Shown here in pieces: positions 1 to 5,131 of a stretch of DNA of 5,131 nucleotides; within the stretch, counting starts at the first letter, position 1; each line of letters opens with the position of its first letter. A program made the translations under genes and the position numbers. The notes beneath the pieces were generated by a model. That model saw only the letters and a program-made list of their open reading frames with translations, did no database searches and was not told the origin of the DNA. Origin of the DNA: Candidatus Hydromicrobium americanum (GTDB taxonomy: Bacteria; Actinomycetota; Humimicrobiia; Humimicrobiales; Humimicrobiaceae); NCBI GenBank assembly GCA_002779205.1, contig PEXF01000073.1, forward strand, positions 1,066 through 6,196, given 5' to 3'.

Positions 1-171
1 TGTAGCTATTGCATGAGGATAATAATCTAACTCTTTAGCTATGTTTAAAACTTTTTTACGGGTAGCTTCAGATATTTTCATATCGGTTCGATTATTCAAT
101 ACGAATGAAACTGTTGTCCTGGAAACATTGGCTAGCTTGGCTATGTCTTTTGTTCCGGTGTACTTTTTCAT
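1..171 (-). CDS. LacI-family transcriptional repressor, N-terminal part (runs off the left edge)
   Basis: The minus strand from ATG at 171 reads 57 codons to the window edge, so the effector-binding and dimerisation domain is not visible. Residues 7-30 form the LacI-type helix-turn-helix: TKDIAKLANVSRTTVSFVLN matches the family pattern of an 'IAxLAxVSxxTVSxVLN' recognition unit. The following residues (SEATRKKVLNIAKELDYYPH) match the third helix and the start of the hinge region. LacI-family proteins usually repress sugar-catabolism genes and bind CpG-centred palindromes; such a palindrome lies immediately upstream (191-218), downstream of a consensus promoter, which implies autoregulation. 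The effector cannot be inferred. The start is well placed for the family, but no Shine-Dalgarno sequence is visible before it. Family assignment is secure; the regulon is unknown. Confidence 0.93.
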   Translation of the reverse strand, partial: MKKYTGTKDIAKLANVSRTTVSFVLNNRTDMKISEATRKKVLNIAKELDYYPHAIAT

Positions 172-190
172 TTGAAAAATAAAGAATAAA

Positions 191-218
191 TTACTAACAC
201 GTTTTAGTTACTAACACG
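191..218. promoter_or_regulatory. LacI-type operator: three alternating half-sites
   Basis: Two identical 11-bp direct copies, TTACTAACACG, lie at 191-201 and 208-218 (17 bp apart). An inverted copy with two mismatches, CGTTTTAGTTA, lies between them at 200-210. The first pair gives a 20-bp palindrome, 191-210, with 8 of 10 symmetric pairs and a central CpG at 200/201, the usual architecture of a LacI-family site. The second pair gives a 17-bp odd-centred palindrome, 201-217, with 7 of 8 pairs matching. The sites cover roughly +1 to +27 of the predicted lacI-like transcript, a position that would block initiation or clearance. Binding by the neighbouring repressor is inferred, not shown. Confidence 0.7.
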
Positions 219-223
219 ATTTA

Positions 224-251
224 ATTATAAATAAAAAAATTTTTTTGTCAA
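224..251 (-). promoter_or_regulatory. Consensus sigma-70/SigA promoter of the LacI-family gene
   Basis: On the minus strand TTGACA (251-246) and TATAAT (229-224) are both perfect consensus hexamers separated by 16 bp. Transcription would start near 217, giving a 5' leader of about 46 nt before the ATG at 171. The spacer is almost pure A/T with an A-tract followed by a T-tract. A promoter this strong in front of a repressor gene makes sense only if it is repressed, which fits the operator half-sites just downstream. Confidence 0.82.
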
Positions 252-409
252 TAGTTCAAATTACCTCATTACCTATTGTGTTAATGTTATAGTAGGTGTC
301 CCTTCTTACCTTCCTTATTTATAGTTTTTCTTTAAAAAAGATGGATAAGAGGATATTATAATTGTTAAAAAAAGTTTTTAGTACTTTTTTTGTAAAGCAA
401 TTTGATTGG
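252..409. other. AT-rich intergenic stretch with no recognisable gene
   Basis: This is the centre of the 304-bp gap between two divergent genes. The plus-strand ATGs inside it open frames of only a few codons (for example at 341, stopping after six residues), so I see no precursor peptide or small protein. It holds a short A/T inverted repeat (listed separately). I see no riboswitch-like conserved elements, tRNA or GC-rich hairpin. Confidence 0.6.
367..391. repeat. Perfect 9-bp A/T inverted repeat
   Basis: AAAAAAAGT (367-375) and ACTTTTTTT (383-391) are exact reverse complements separated by 7 nt. The stem has a single G:C pair, so the RNA hairpin would be weak. It resembles a poor bidirectional terminator shape (A-tract, stem, T-tract), but no gene ends near it on either strand. 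It could equally be a chance product of A and T runs or an UP-element-like tract upstream of the 410-439 promoter. Confidence 0.3.
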
Positions 410-439
410 TTGCGATTGGAATCCAGGCTATGATATTAT
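410..439 (+). promoter_or_regulatory. Probable promoter of the radical-SAM gene
   Basis: TTGCGA (410-415) is followed after 18 bp by TATTAT (434-439). A TG one base upstream of the -10 (431-432) gives an extended -10 of the form TGnTATTAT. The TGATATTAT word is repeated at 439-447, so the exact -10 is ambiguous. The predicted start near 446 gives a leader of about 30 nt before the ATG at 476. It would serve the radical-SAM gene and probably the HEAT-repeat gene behind it. Confidence 0.45.
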
Positions 440-475
440 GATATTATTACTAAGTAAGTAGCGTGAGAAGTAGCA

Positions 476-1645
476 ATGACAAGACATCTGTTACTTGTGC
501 CATCTCTTGAATGCCCGGCAGGGTGTAAGTATTGCTTTGGTCCACACGAGAGAAGCGATATTATGAACCGATCTACTATAGAAGCAATTATCAAGTGGCA
601 GAAATCCCTTGGCAAAGTGGACATACTGGATATAATCTTCCATGGAGGGGAACCGCTTATAGCAGGTATAGACTTCTACCATATGGCTTTACCACTGCTT
701 AAAAACAGCCTTTTACCAGTTAATGTCCGCTTTGGTATACAGAGCAATCTCTGGCTGCTGACAGAGGAACTATGTGAATTATTCCTGAAGTACAATGTTT
801 CTATTGGCACAAGCCTGGATGGGCCTGAACATATTAATGACAGGCAGCGTGGAAATGGATATTTTATGCGTACAATGGAAGGCATAAAACTTGCCCGTAG
901 GTATGGTATAAGTTTCGGCTGCATATGCACATTTACCTCTCAGTCAATATATAACTATACTGAGATTTTTAATTTTTTCATGAATGAAGGAATAAATTTT
1001 ACAATCCACCCTGCGGTGCCTTCACTGAAATATAAACTGTCAGATTACTGGACAATTTCACCGAAAGAGTACGGTGAATTATTTGTCAATTTACTTAAAT
1101 GCTATCTTTCAAGTTTGGATAAAATTCGGATAAGTACTCTTGATTCAATGATACGCAGTATCTCGTTCCAACATGGAGGAATTTGTACCTTTAGTGACTG
1201 TCTTGGTAATTACCTGGCTGTAGGACCTAAAGGCGATATTTATCCATGCCAGAGATTTGTAGGGGTAAAAGAGTACAGGATGGGAAATGTTAACTATTAT
1301 CAATCAACCAGTAAGTTGTCTTCTTCGCTGGTTTGGCAAATATTTGAGGCGCGTCAGCAGCATATAAAAGAAGAATGCGGCGATTGTTTTCATTTTGATT
1401 ATTGCAGGGGAGGGTGTCCCTATAACGCACTGGCGGAAAATGGTGGCGTCTTTAAAGAATCCATGCGTGACACATTCTGCCAGACCTATAAGCGCTTATT
1501 CAGCGTAATTACAGATATGGCGCTGGAGGAGCTCTTTTCAAATGAAAACATGGATGCAGTAATAAAATCAGTAGACCCGGATTCAGGATTACTGAGGCGT
1601 GGAAGGTTAATCTCCATCATTCGGGATGGGGTAAAACCTATATAA
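476..1645 (+). CDS. Radical-SAM/SPASM enzyme, anSME-like peptide or protein maturase
   Basis: The 389-residue protein has the radical-SAM cluster motif CPAGCKYC (C13, C17, C20; CxxxCxxC), the SAM-binding GGEP (57-60), QSN (89-91) and SLDGP (113-117). The C-terminal SPASM domain is complete. C242-x10-G-x4-C258 is followed by C301-x2-C304-x5-C310-x3-C314 and a final C335, the seven-cysteine pattern that binds two auxiliary [4Fe-4S] clusters in anaerobic sulfatase-maturating enzymes (anSME). An extra Cys is at 237. The family uses SAM to make a 5'-deoxyadenosyl radical and modify a peptide or protein side chain in the cytoplasm. The CPAxCxYCFGP variant recalls, from memory only, a maturase subgroup of methanogens and anaerobes rather than true anSME. 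No sulfatase or short precursor peptide is encoded nearby, so the substrate is unknown. An in-frame stop at 464-466 limits the start to 476; the SD (GAG at 465-467) is weak. The next gene, 29 bp downstream, encodes a HEAT-repeat protein that may be a partner. Enzyme class is secure; the reaction is not. Confidence 0.9.
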   Translation: MTRHLLLVPSLECPAGCKYCFGPHERSDIMNRSTIEAIIKWQKSLGKVDILDIIFHGGEPLIAGIDFYHMALPLLKNSLLPVNVRFGIQSNLWLLTEELCELFLKYNVSIGTSLDGPEHINDRQRGNGYFMRTMEGIKLARRYGISFGCICTFTSQSIYNYTEIFNFFMNEGINFTIHPAVPSLKYKLSDYWTISPKEYGELFVNLLKCYLSSLDKIRISTLDSMIRSISFQHGGICTFSDCLGNYLAVGPKGDIYPCQRFVGVKEYRMGNVNYYQSTSKLSSSLVWQIFEARQQHIKEECGDCFHFDYCRGGCPYNALAENGGVFKESMRDTFCQTYKRLFSVITDMALEELFSNENMDAVIKSVDPDSGLLRRGRLISIIRDGVKPI

Positions 1646-1663
1646 TAATATATTAAAGCAAAT

Positions 1664-1668
1664 GGTGA
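1664..1668 (+). promoter_or_regulatory. Ribosome-binding site of the HEAT-repeat gene
   Basis: GGTGA lies 6 bases before the ATG at 1675, the best-placed Shine-Dalgarno match among the complete genes here. It selects this ATG over the out-of-frame ATG at 1670. Confidence 0.6.
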
Positions 1669-1674
1669 TATGAA

Positions 1675-2574
1675 ATGGGATTATTTAAACCTAATGTGGA
1701 AAGATTGGCCGAAAAACGTGATGTAAAAGGATTAGCAAAGGCGCTGTTTTATAAAAAAGCCTGGCGTGTACGCGAGGCTGCTGCGGAAGCATTGGGTAAA
1801 ATAGGAGATAGCCAGGCAGTTGAGCCGCTAATAGCTGCCCTTAAGGATGAAGACTGGTATGTACGCAAGTATGCTGTAGAAGCATTGGGAAAAATAGGAG
1901 AAAGCAGAACAGTAAAGCCACTTATAGCTGCTCTCAAGGACTTGGAGCAGGATGTACGCGAGGCTGCTGTAGAAGCACTTGGCAAAATAGGAGACAGCAG
2001 AGCAGTAGAGCCACTTATAGCTGTTCTAAAGGATGAATATAGTAGTGTGCGCAGGGAAGCTGTGGAAGCGCTTGATAAGTTAGGATGGAAACCTGATATG
2101 AATGAGGCGGGGGTATTTTATTGGATTTTAAAAGGGGATTTGAGTAAGTGTGTTAAAATAGGAGCACCTGCAGTAGAGCCGCTAATAGCTGCCCTCAAGG
2201 ATAAGAATAATTATGTGCACAGGGAAGCTGCGGAAGCACTGGGCAAAATAGGAGACAGCAGAGCAGTAGAGCCACTTATAGCTGCTCTAAAGGATTGGGA
2301 TCAGGATGTGCGCTATACTGCTGCGGAAGCACTGGGAAAAATAGGAGACAGCCGGGTAGTAGAGCCACTTATAGCTGCTCTAAAGGATTGGGATATGCGA
2401 AAGGCTGCTGCGAATGGGTTAATTTGTATATATAAATCAGGTAAAATCAGCAATGTAGATAAAAATTCGATACTCGCCTGCAGGAGCAGTATATCGGAAG
2501 AACATCATGATTTCCCTTCTAGTGGTTCTTCATCTCATAGTGATGTAGGTATTGGTATAGATTTTCCTTATTAA
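1675..2574 (+). CDS. HEAT-repeat (PBS-lyase-like repeat) protein with Ser/His-rich tail
   Basis: The 299-residue soluble protein has no signal peptide or membrane segment. After a short N-terminal helix region (1-31) come 31-residue HEAT units beginning VREAAAEALGKIGDS and ending VEPLIAALKD, at about residues 32, 63, 94, 125, 181 and 212. The unit at 125 is interrupted by a non-repeat segment (about 134-165, with W138, W150 and C159), after which the repeat resumes at PAVEPLIAALKD. The last linker is two residues shorter than its neighbour (KDWDMR against KDWDQDVR). A non-repetitive tail (255-299) contains C269, H277, H278, H288 and many Ser/Gly and ends GIGIDFPY; it could bind metal or be a docking or modification segment. 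Such alpha-solenoids are protein-protein scaffolds; the similarity to phycobilin lyase subunits is only in the fold. Its position just behind the radical-SAM gene suggests joint expression and perhaps a partner role. No enzymatic function can be assigned. Confidence 0.9.
   Translation: MGLFKPNVERLAEKRDVKGLAKALFYKKAWRVREAAAEALGKIGDSQAVEPLIAALKDEDWYVRKYAVEALGKIGESRTVKPLIAALKDLEQDVREAAVEALGKIGDSRAVEPLIAVLKDEYSSVRREAVEALDKLGWKPDMNEAGVFYWILKGDLSKCVKIGAPAVEPLIAALKDKNNYVHREAAEALGKIGDSRAVEPLIAALKDWDQDVRYTAAEALGKIGDSRVVEPLIAALKDWDMRKAAANGLICIYKSGKISNVDKNSILACRSSISEEHHDFPSSGSSSHSDVGIGIDFPY
1768..2394 (+). repeat. 93-bp coding tandem repeats (HEAT units)
   Basis: The HEAT units are strongly conserved as DNA as well as protein. 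The segments 1981-2034 and 2242-2295 are identical over 54 bp except one base (C/T in the Ala/Val codon) and are offset by 261 bp. The order is three regular 93-bp units and a broken unit with an insert at about 2074-2169, then a half unit and two more regular units. The DNA similarity points to recent duplication or gene conversion inside the gene. Confidence 0.85.
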
Positions 2575-2634
2575 AGAGTTATGTTCTTAAGTTTTTATAT
2601 AAATCATTTTGTGTAAAAATTATAAAAGATAACT

Positions 2635-3408
2635 ATGGGTAAAAATATAAATTATGAATATTTATACGGAATTAATCCTGTTTATTCACTGATTACCAGG
2701 AATGCAGGCAATAGAAAAATATACGAAATTATCCTTAATAAGAAAAGAAAAATAAATTCAAAAATGCAGAGTATAATCTCAGAAGCAAAAAAGAAAAATA
2801 TAGGTACCCTGGAGCTTGAACCCGGCCAGTTTAATAGAATCTCCAGCGAGAATATTTACTCTCAGGGTATTTGTGCCAGAGTATCCTCTTATAATTATTG
2901 CAACCTGGATGAGTATTTAAATAAGAAGACCGATAGTAAAAGCAAGCTTATCGTCCTTGATGGTGTAACTGATATTGGAAATTTTGGTTCAATAATAAGG
3001 AATTGTAATGCATTTGATTTTGAAGGAATTATTATACCCAAAAGAAGAAGCGCGGCTTTAAATGAAAGAGTTAGCAGAATTTCCGCCGGCGCCCTTGAGG
3101 AGATAAAAATATTCAGAGTAGTAAATATTGTCAGAACTTTAAAGGAATTAAAAGATAAGGGATTCTGGATTTATGGAACAACACTGGATATAACTCCGGA
3201 AGTAAAATATTTAAATGAAGTTAATTTTACACTTCCACTCGCACTGGTTCTTGGAAGTGAGGATAAGGGAATGAGTAGATTGGTCAGCGCCAGTTGTGAT
3301 ATTATGATTTCTATTAAACTTAGCGGAAGAATGCAGTCGCTAAATGTTTCAGTTGCAAGTGGAATTATTTTATATAAGGTACAGGAGCAAATTGAGAGAG
3401 AAAATTGA
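2635..3408 (+). CDS. rlmB: 23S rRNA 2'-O-ribose methyltransferase, SpoU/TrmH family (RlmB-like)
   Basis: The 257-residue protein has an N-terminal RNA-binding SpoU substrate-binding domain (about 9-83, starting YLYGINPVYSLI) and a SPOUT methyltransferase domain with a trefoil knot. Motif 1 is N116-F-G-S-I-I-R122 with the catalytic Arg. Motif 2 is LVLGSEDKG (204-212). Motif 3 is IKLSGRMQSLNVSVASG (227-243). RlmB methylates the 2'-OH of G2251 (E. coli numbering) in the 23S rRNA P-loop during large-subunit assembly. Length and domain order fit RlmB rather than the shorter tRNA enzyme TrmH, and the downstream YacP-like gene repeats the Bacillus rlmB-yacP order. A stop at 2623-2625 limits the start to 2635; no clear SD precedes it. 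All 15 Arg codons are AGA or AGG. The exact rRNA site is inferred from family and context. Confidence 0.9.
   Translation: MGKNINYEYLYGINPVYSLITRNAGNRKIYEIILNKKRKINSKMQSIISEAKKKNIGTLELEPGQFNRISSENIYSQGICARVSSYNYCNLDEYLNKKTDSKSKLIVLDGVTDIGNFGSIIRNCNAFDFEGIIIPKRRSAALNERVSRISAGALEEIKIFRVVNIVRTLKELKDKGFWIYGTTLDITPEVKYLNEVNFTLPLALVLGSEDKGMSRLVSASCDIMISIKLSGRMQSLNVSVASGIILYKVQEQIEREN
3383..3387 (+). promoter_or_regulatory. Ribosome-binding site inside the end of rlmB, supporting a TTG start
   Basis: AGGAG lies 4 bases before the TTG at 3392, in frame with the YacP-like protein and 17 bp before the end of rlmB. The spacing is slightly short. No comparable SD precedes the in-frame ATG at 3344. Confidence 0.5.
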
Positions 3409-3928
3409 TATTAGAGATTTGGTAATAGTAGATGGACATAATTTTATATTTAATTTTTTCAAAGCCGACAAATTGAGCAATGAAAATTTAATGTATCTAA
3501 GGGAAAAACTAATATCGGATATTACCTGGTATAAAAATCAAAAGAATTGCGATATGGTTGTTGTTTTTGATGCCAGAAATAGCGATAATCTAAATAGGAG
3601 TATCCAGATTGTTGATGATATAAAGGTTATTTATTCAAGAAAAAATGAAACTGCTGATGATGTTATTGAAAAACTGGCAGGTAAGGAAACCGGGTATAGA
3701 AGAATATTTGTGGTTACATCTGATTACATGCAGCAGAAAGTGGTTTTCAGGAAAAATATTTACAGGAAATCCAGCAGGGAATTTAGTCTGGAGATTAAAG
3801 ATTTAAAGAATAAGATAAGGGAAAAAATAGACCGCTCTAAAAAAAATTCTGATAAAGTGTTTTTTTCTTTTGAAAACAGGCTGAGTGATAAGGCAAGAAA
3901 GAGGTTTTTAGAACTGCGCAAAAAGTAA
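3392..3928 (+). CDS. rae1: NYN-domain (YacP/Rae1-like) endoribonuclease
   Basis: From TTG at 3392 the protein has 178 residues, close to Bacillus YacP/Rae1 (about 170). The single PIN-like NYN domain begins LVIVDGHNFIF (D14, N17), continues with MVVVFDAR (55-62), then NETADDVIEKL (85-95) and VVTSDYMQQ (107-115), and then SREFSLEIKDL. These are the YacP-family landmarks, and the acidic residues D14, D60, D89/D90 and D111 are placed to bind the catalytic metal. Rae1 in B. subtilis enters the ribosomal A site and cleaves mRNA during translation. The basic, Lys-rich C-terminus (IREKIDRSKKNSDK onward) fits ribosome or RNA contact. The frame is open up to an ATG at 3344, but that start would overlap rlmB by 65 bp and add residues unlike the family; TTG 3392 has an SD and overlaps by 17 bp, allowing translational coupling. 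A start at ATT 3404 is less likely. Function is inferred from family and synteny. Confidence 0.85.
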   Translation: MREKIDIRDLVIVDGHNFIFNFFKADKLSNENLMYLREKLISDITWYKNQKNCDMVVVFDARNSDNLNRSIQIVDDIKVIYSRKNETADDVIEKLAGKETGYRRIFVVTSDYMQQKVVFRKNIYRKSSREFSLEIKDLKNKIREKIDRSKKNSDKVFFSFENRLSDKARKRFLELRKK

Positions 3929-3934
3929 AAATAA

Positions 3935-4768
3935 ATGGCTATCCTAAAAATAACAAATAAGACTTATTTGCTTCCACTTTTAATAATAATTTATACAGCT
4001 ATTCTTTGCGGCTGCGGCCTGTATTATGATTATGGGAGCAGTAGTGGCAGAAGTGATAATGATGCCAGCGGCAGTAATTTCATAGTAAAGGAAGTAGTAG
4101 ATGGTGATACCATAATCCTTTCAGATAACAGCAGGGTAAGATTAATTGGAATTAATACTCCTGAGTATGGAATGTATTTTTATGGAGAGGCCAGGGAAGT
4201 TTTGGAAGCAATGGTTCTGGGCAAAGAGGTTGTTTTAGAAAAAGATATATCTGAAGTGGATAAATATAGCCGGCTGTTAAGATATGTCTATATGGATGGT
4301 CTGTTTGTGAATCTTGAGATGGTAAAAAGGGGATTTGCAAATGCATATACCTATCCTCCTGATGTAAAATATACAGAAAAATTTTTAGAGGCAGAACGCT
4401 ATGCAAGATCAAATAATCTGGGTTTGTGGGAGAAATCAAAAATAGATATTGTAAAGATTGATATCAATTATGATGCCAGTGGTAATGATAATCTGAATTT
4501 AAATGATGAGTATGTGATAATAGAGAATATAGGAGATGATATCGTTAATATTGATGGCTGGACGGTGAAGGACAGCGGAACCAGTATCTATAAGTTTGGA
4601 AGGTATATTTTTAAATCCGGCTCTACCATATATCTTTATACAGGAAGCGGTAAAGACAGGGAAGGTAAATTCTACTGGGGCAGTTCAAAACCTATATGGA
4701 ATAATAATCATGACACTCTTTATCTAAGGGATAGGGAAGGCCTGCTTGTGGAAATTTATAATTATTAA
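3935..4768 (+). CDS. Predicted lipoprotein nuclease: thermonuclease (SNase) plus lamin-tail domain
   Basis: The 277-residue protein starts with a lipoprotein signal peptide: charged N-terminus (K5, K9), hydrophobic core 11-24, and lipobox LCGC with C27 the likely lipidated residue. A Ser/Gly/Asp linker (34-48) leads to a staphylococcal-nuclease domain (about 49-167): VVDGDT (54-59), RLIGINTPE (69-77), DKYSRLLRYVY (109-119) and the terminal NLGLWE. Residues matching S. aureus nuclease R35, E43 and R87 are R69, E77 and R113; the calcium ligand D40 is replaced by N74. Residues about 171-277 form a lamin-tail (LTD) beta-sandwich: YVIIENIGDDIVNIDGW, then KFGRYIFKSGSTIYLYTGSG, then NNNHDTLYLRDREGLLVE. 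The protein probably degrades extracellular nucleic acid at the membrane surface, with LTD as a binding module. It follows the Rae1-like gene by 6 bp, so it is probably in the same transcript. No SD is visible before the ATG. Confidence 0.9.
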   Translation: MAILKITNKTYLLPLLIIIYTAILCGCGLYYDYGSSSGRSDNDASGSNFIVKEVVDGDTIILSDNSRVRLIGINTPEYGMYFYGEAREVLEAMVLGKEVVLEKDISEVDKYSRLLRYVYMDGLFVNLEMVKRGFANAYTYPPDVKYTEKFLEAERYARSNNLGLWEKSKIDIVKIDINYDASGNDNLNLNDEYVIIENIGDDIVNIDGWTVKDSGTSIYKFGRYIFKSGSTIYLYTGSGKDREGKFYWGSSKPIWNNNHDTLYLRDREGLLVEIYNY

Positions 4769-4770
4769 TA

Positions 4771-5131
4771 TCATTTTATTTCTTCTTCAATGAAATGGGT
4801 GTGAATATTTCCTGATATAAAATTTTTATTTTTTATAATCTTTTTATAGAAGGGTATTGTAGTCTTAATGCCTTCTATCCTAAATTCATCCAGGGCTCTA
4901 TGTGATTTTTGGATTGCTTCTTCCCTGGTACTATCCCAGACTATAAGCTTGGCTATAAGAGAATCATAAAATGGCGAGACTTCACAATTTGAATGTATAA
5001 AGGTATCTACTCTTATACCTGGTCCGCCGGGCAGGAAACACTCTATTATCTTTCCGGGACAGGGCCTGAAATCATTGTCCGGATCCTCAGCATTAATCCT
5101 GAATTCTATAGAATGACCCCGTGGTTTATAA
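4771..5131 (-). CDS. accC: Biotin carboxylase (AccC), C-terminal part, runs off the right edge
   Basis: The minus strand encodes 119 residues ending at TGA (4773-4771). The fragment starts PRGHSIEFRINAEDP, matching the biotin carboxylase C-terminal domain; the Arg in RINAEDP corresponds to E. coli AccC R338. It continues FRPCPGKII, LPGGPGIRVDT, VSPFYDSLIAKLI and FRIEGIKTTIP, and ends NIHTHFIEEEIK, the normal end of a stand-alone biotin carboxylase subunit. The enzyme carboxylates biotin on its carrier protein using ATP and bicarbonate, feeding acetyl-CoA carboxylase or another acyl-CoA or pyruvate carboxylase. There is no fused biotin-carrier or transferase domain. The ATP-grasp part lies outside the window, so the acyl substrate cannot be told. 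It is transcribed towards the nuclease lipoprotein gene, with stop codons 2 bp apart. Confidence 0.93.
   Translation of the reverse strand, partial: YKPRGHSIEFRINAEDPDNDFRPCPGKIIECFLPGGPGIRVDTFIHSNCEVSPFYDSLIAKLIVWDSTREEAIQKSHRALDEFRIEGIKTTIPFYKKIIKNKNFISGNIHTHFIEEEIK

Noticed and set aside
271..297. ACCTA/TAGGT inverted arms around a 17-nt loop, as a possible second operator or hairpin
   Set aside because: Only 5 bp match and the inner bases do not pair convincingly; expected by chance in AT-rich sequence.
252..475. A short precursor peptide gene upstream of the radical-SAM enzyme
   Set aside because: The plus-strand ATGs here (for example 286, 341, 440) run only a few codons before a stop, and no Cys/Gly-rich reading is present.
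1749..1985. Minus-strand open frame of 78 codons opposite the HEAT repeats
   Set aside because: It is the antisense of the repetitive Ala/Leu-rich coding sequence and has a repetitive Ser/Ala composition; no family resemblance.
1675..2574. HEAT protein as a phycobilin lyase
   Set aside because: Only the generic HEAT/PBS-lyase repeat is shared; there are no phycobiliprotein genes, and the repeat is widespread in non-photosynthetic prokaryotes.
2575..2634. Promoter or terminator between the HEAT gene and rlmB
   Set aside because: Several TATAAA-like words occur, but none has a -35 at a sensible distance, and no GC-containing stem precedes a T-run. I cannot tell whether rlmB has its own promoter.
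4152..4439. Minus-strand open frame of 95 codons opposite the nuclease gene
   Set aside because: It lies wholly inside a well-supported plus-strand gene, has a composition unlike a real protein, and shows no RBS or motif.
4800..4860. Imperfect A/T hairpin near 4815-4850 as terminator for the rightward block
   Set aside because: The stem is nearly pure A/T with a bulge and lies in accC coding sequence; not convincing.

Overview
The window is AT-rich and densely coded, with two partial genes at the edges and five complete genes between them. The content suggests a low-GC bacterium, probably anaerobic. It has an rlmB-type methylase followed directly by a YacP/Rae1-type nuclease, an arrangement known from Bacillus and other Firmicutes. 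It also has a SPASM radical-SAM enzyme, a LacI-family regulator and a stand-alone biotin carboxylase. Clostridia, Halanaerobiales or a candidate phylum such as Atribacterota would all fit; the sequence alone does not decide. There are no tRNA, rRNA, CRISPR, IS or phage genes.

Left edge (1-475): the N-terminal DNA-binding part of a LacI-family repressor runs leftwards out of the window. Upstream of it is a perfect consensus promoter (TTGACA, 16 bp, TATAAT). The stretch just downstream of the -10 box holds three alternating copies of a TTACTAACACG half-site, the first pair centred on CpG as is usual for LacI-family operators. This looks like autorepression. The rest of the intergenic region is AT-rich and ends in a probable promoter for the rightward genes.

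Middle (476-2574): a radical-SAM/SPASM enzyme resembling anaerobic sulfatase maturases and peptide-modifying maturases, followed 29 bp later by a HEAT-repeat protein with a Ser/Gly/His-rich tail. No precursor peptide or sulfatase is visible. Arginine codons in these two genes are mostly CGN (21 of 37). In the genes to the right they are almost all AGA/AGG (47 of 52). This suggests that the pair has a different history.

Right (2635-4768): a compact rightward block. A 23S rRNA 2'-O-methyltransferase (rlmB) overlaps a YacP/Rae1-like NYN nuclease that probably starts at TTG. Six bases later comes a predicted lipoprotein made of a thermonuclease domain and a lamin-tail domain. The first two act on ribosomes or ribosome-bound mRNA; the third is probably a surface nuclease.

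Right edge (4771-5131): the C-terminal end of a biotin carboxylase (AccC) on the minus strand converges on the nuclease gene with only 2 bp between the stop codons.

The most interesting points are the radical-SAM/HEAT pair with its codon-use break, the LacI operator architecture and the nuclease lipoprotein. Nothing here amounts to a clearly new system.
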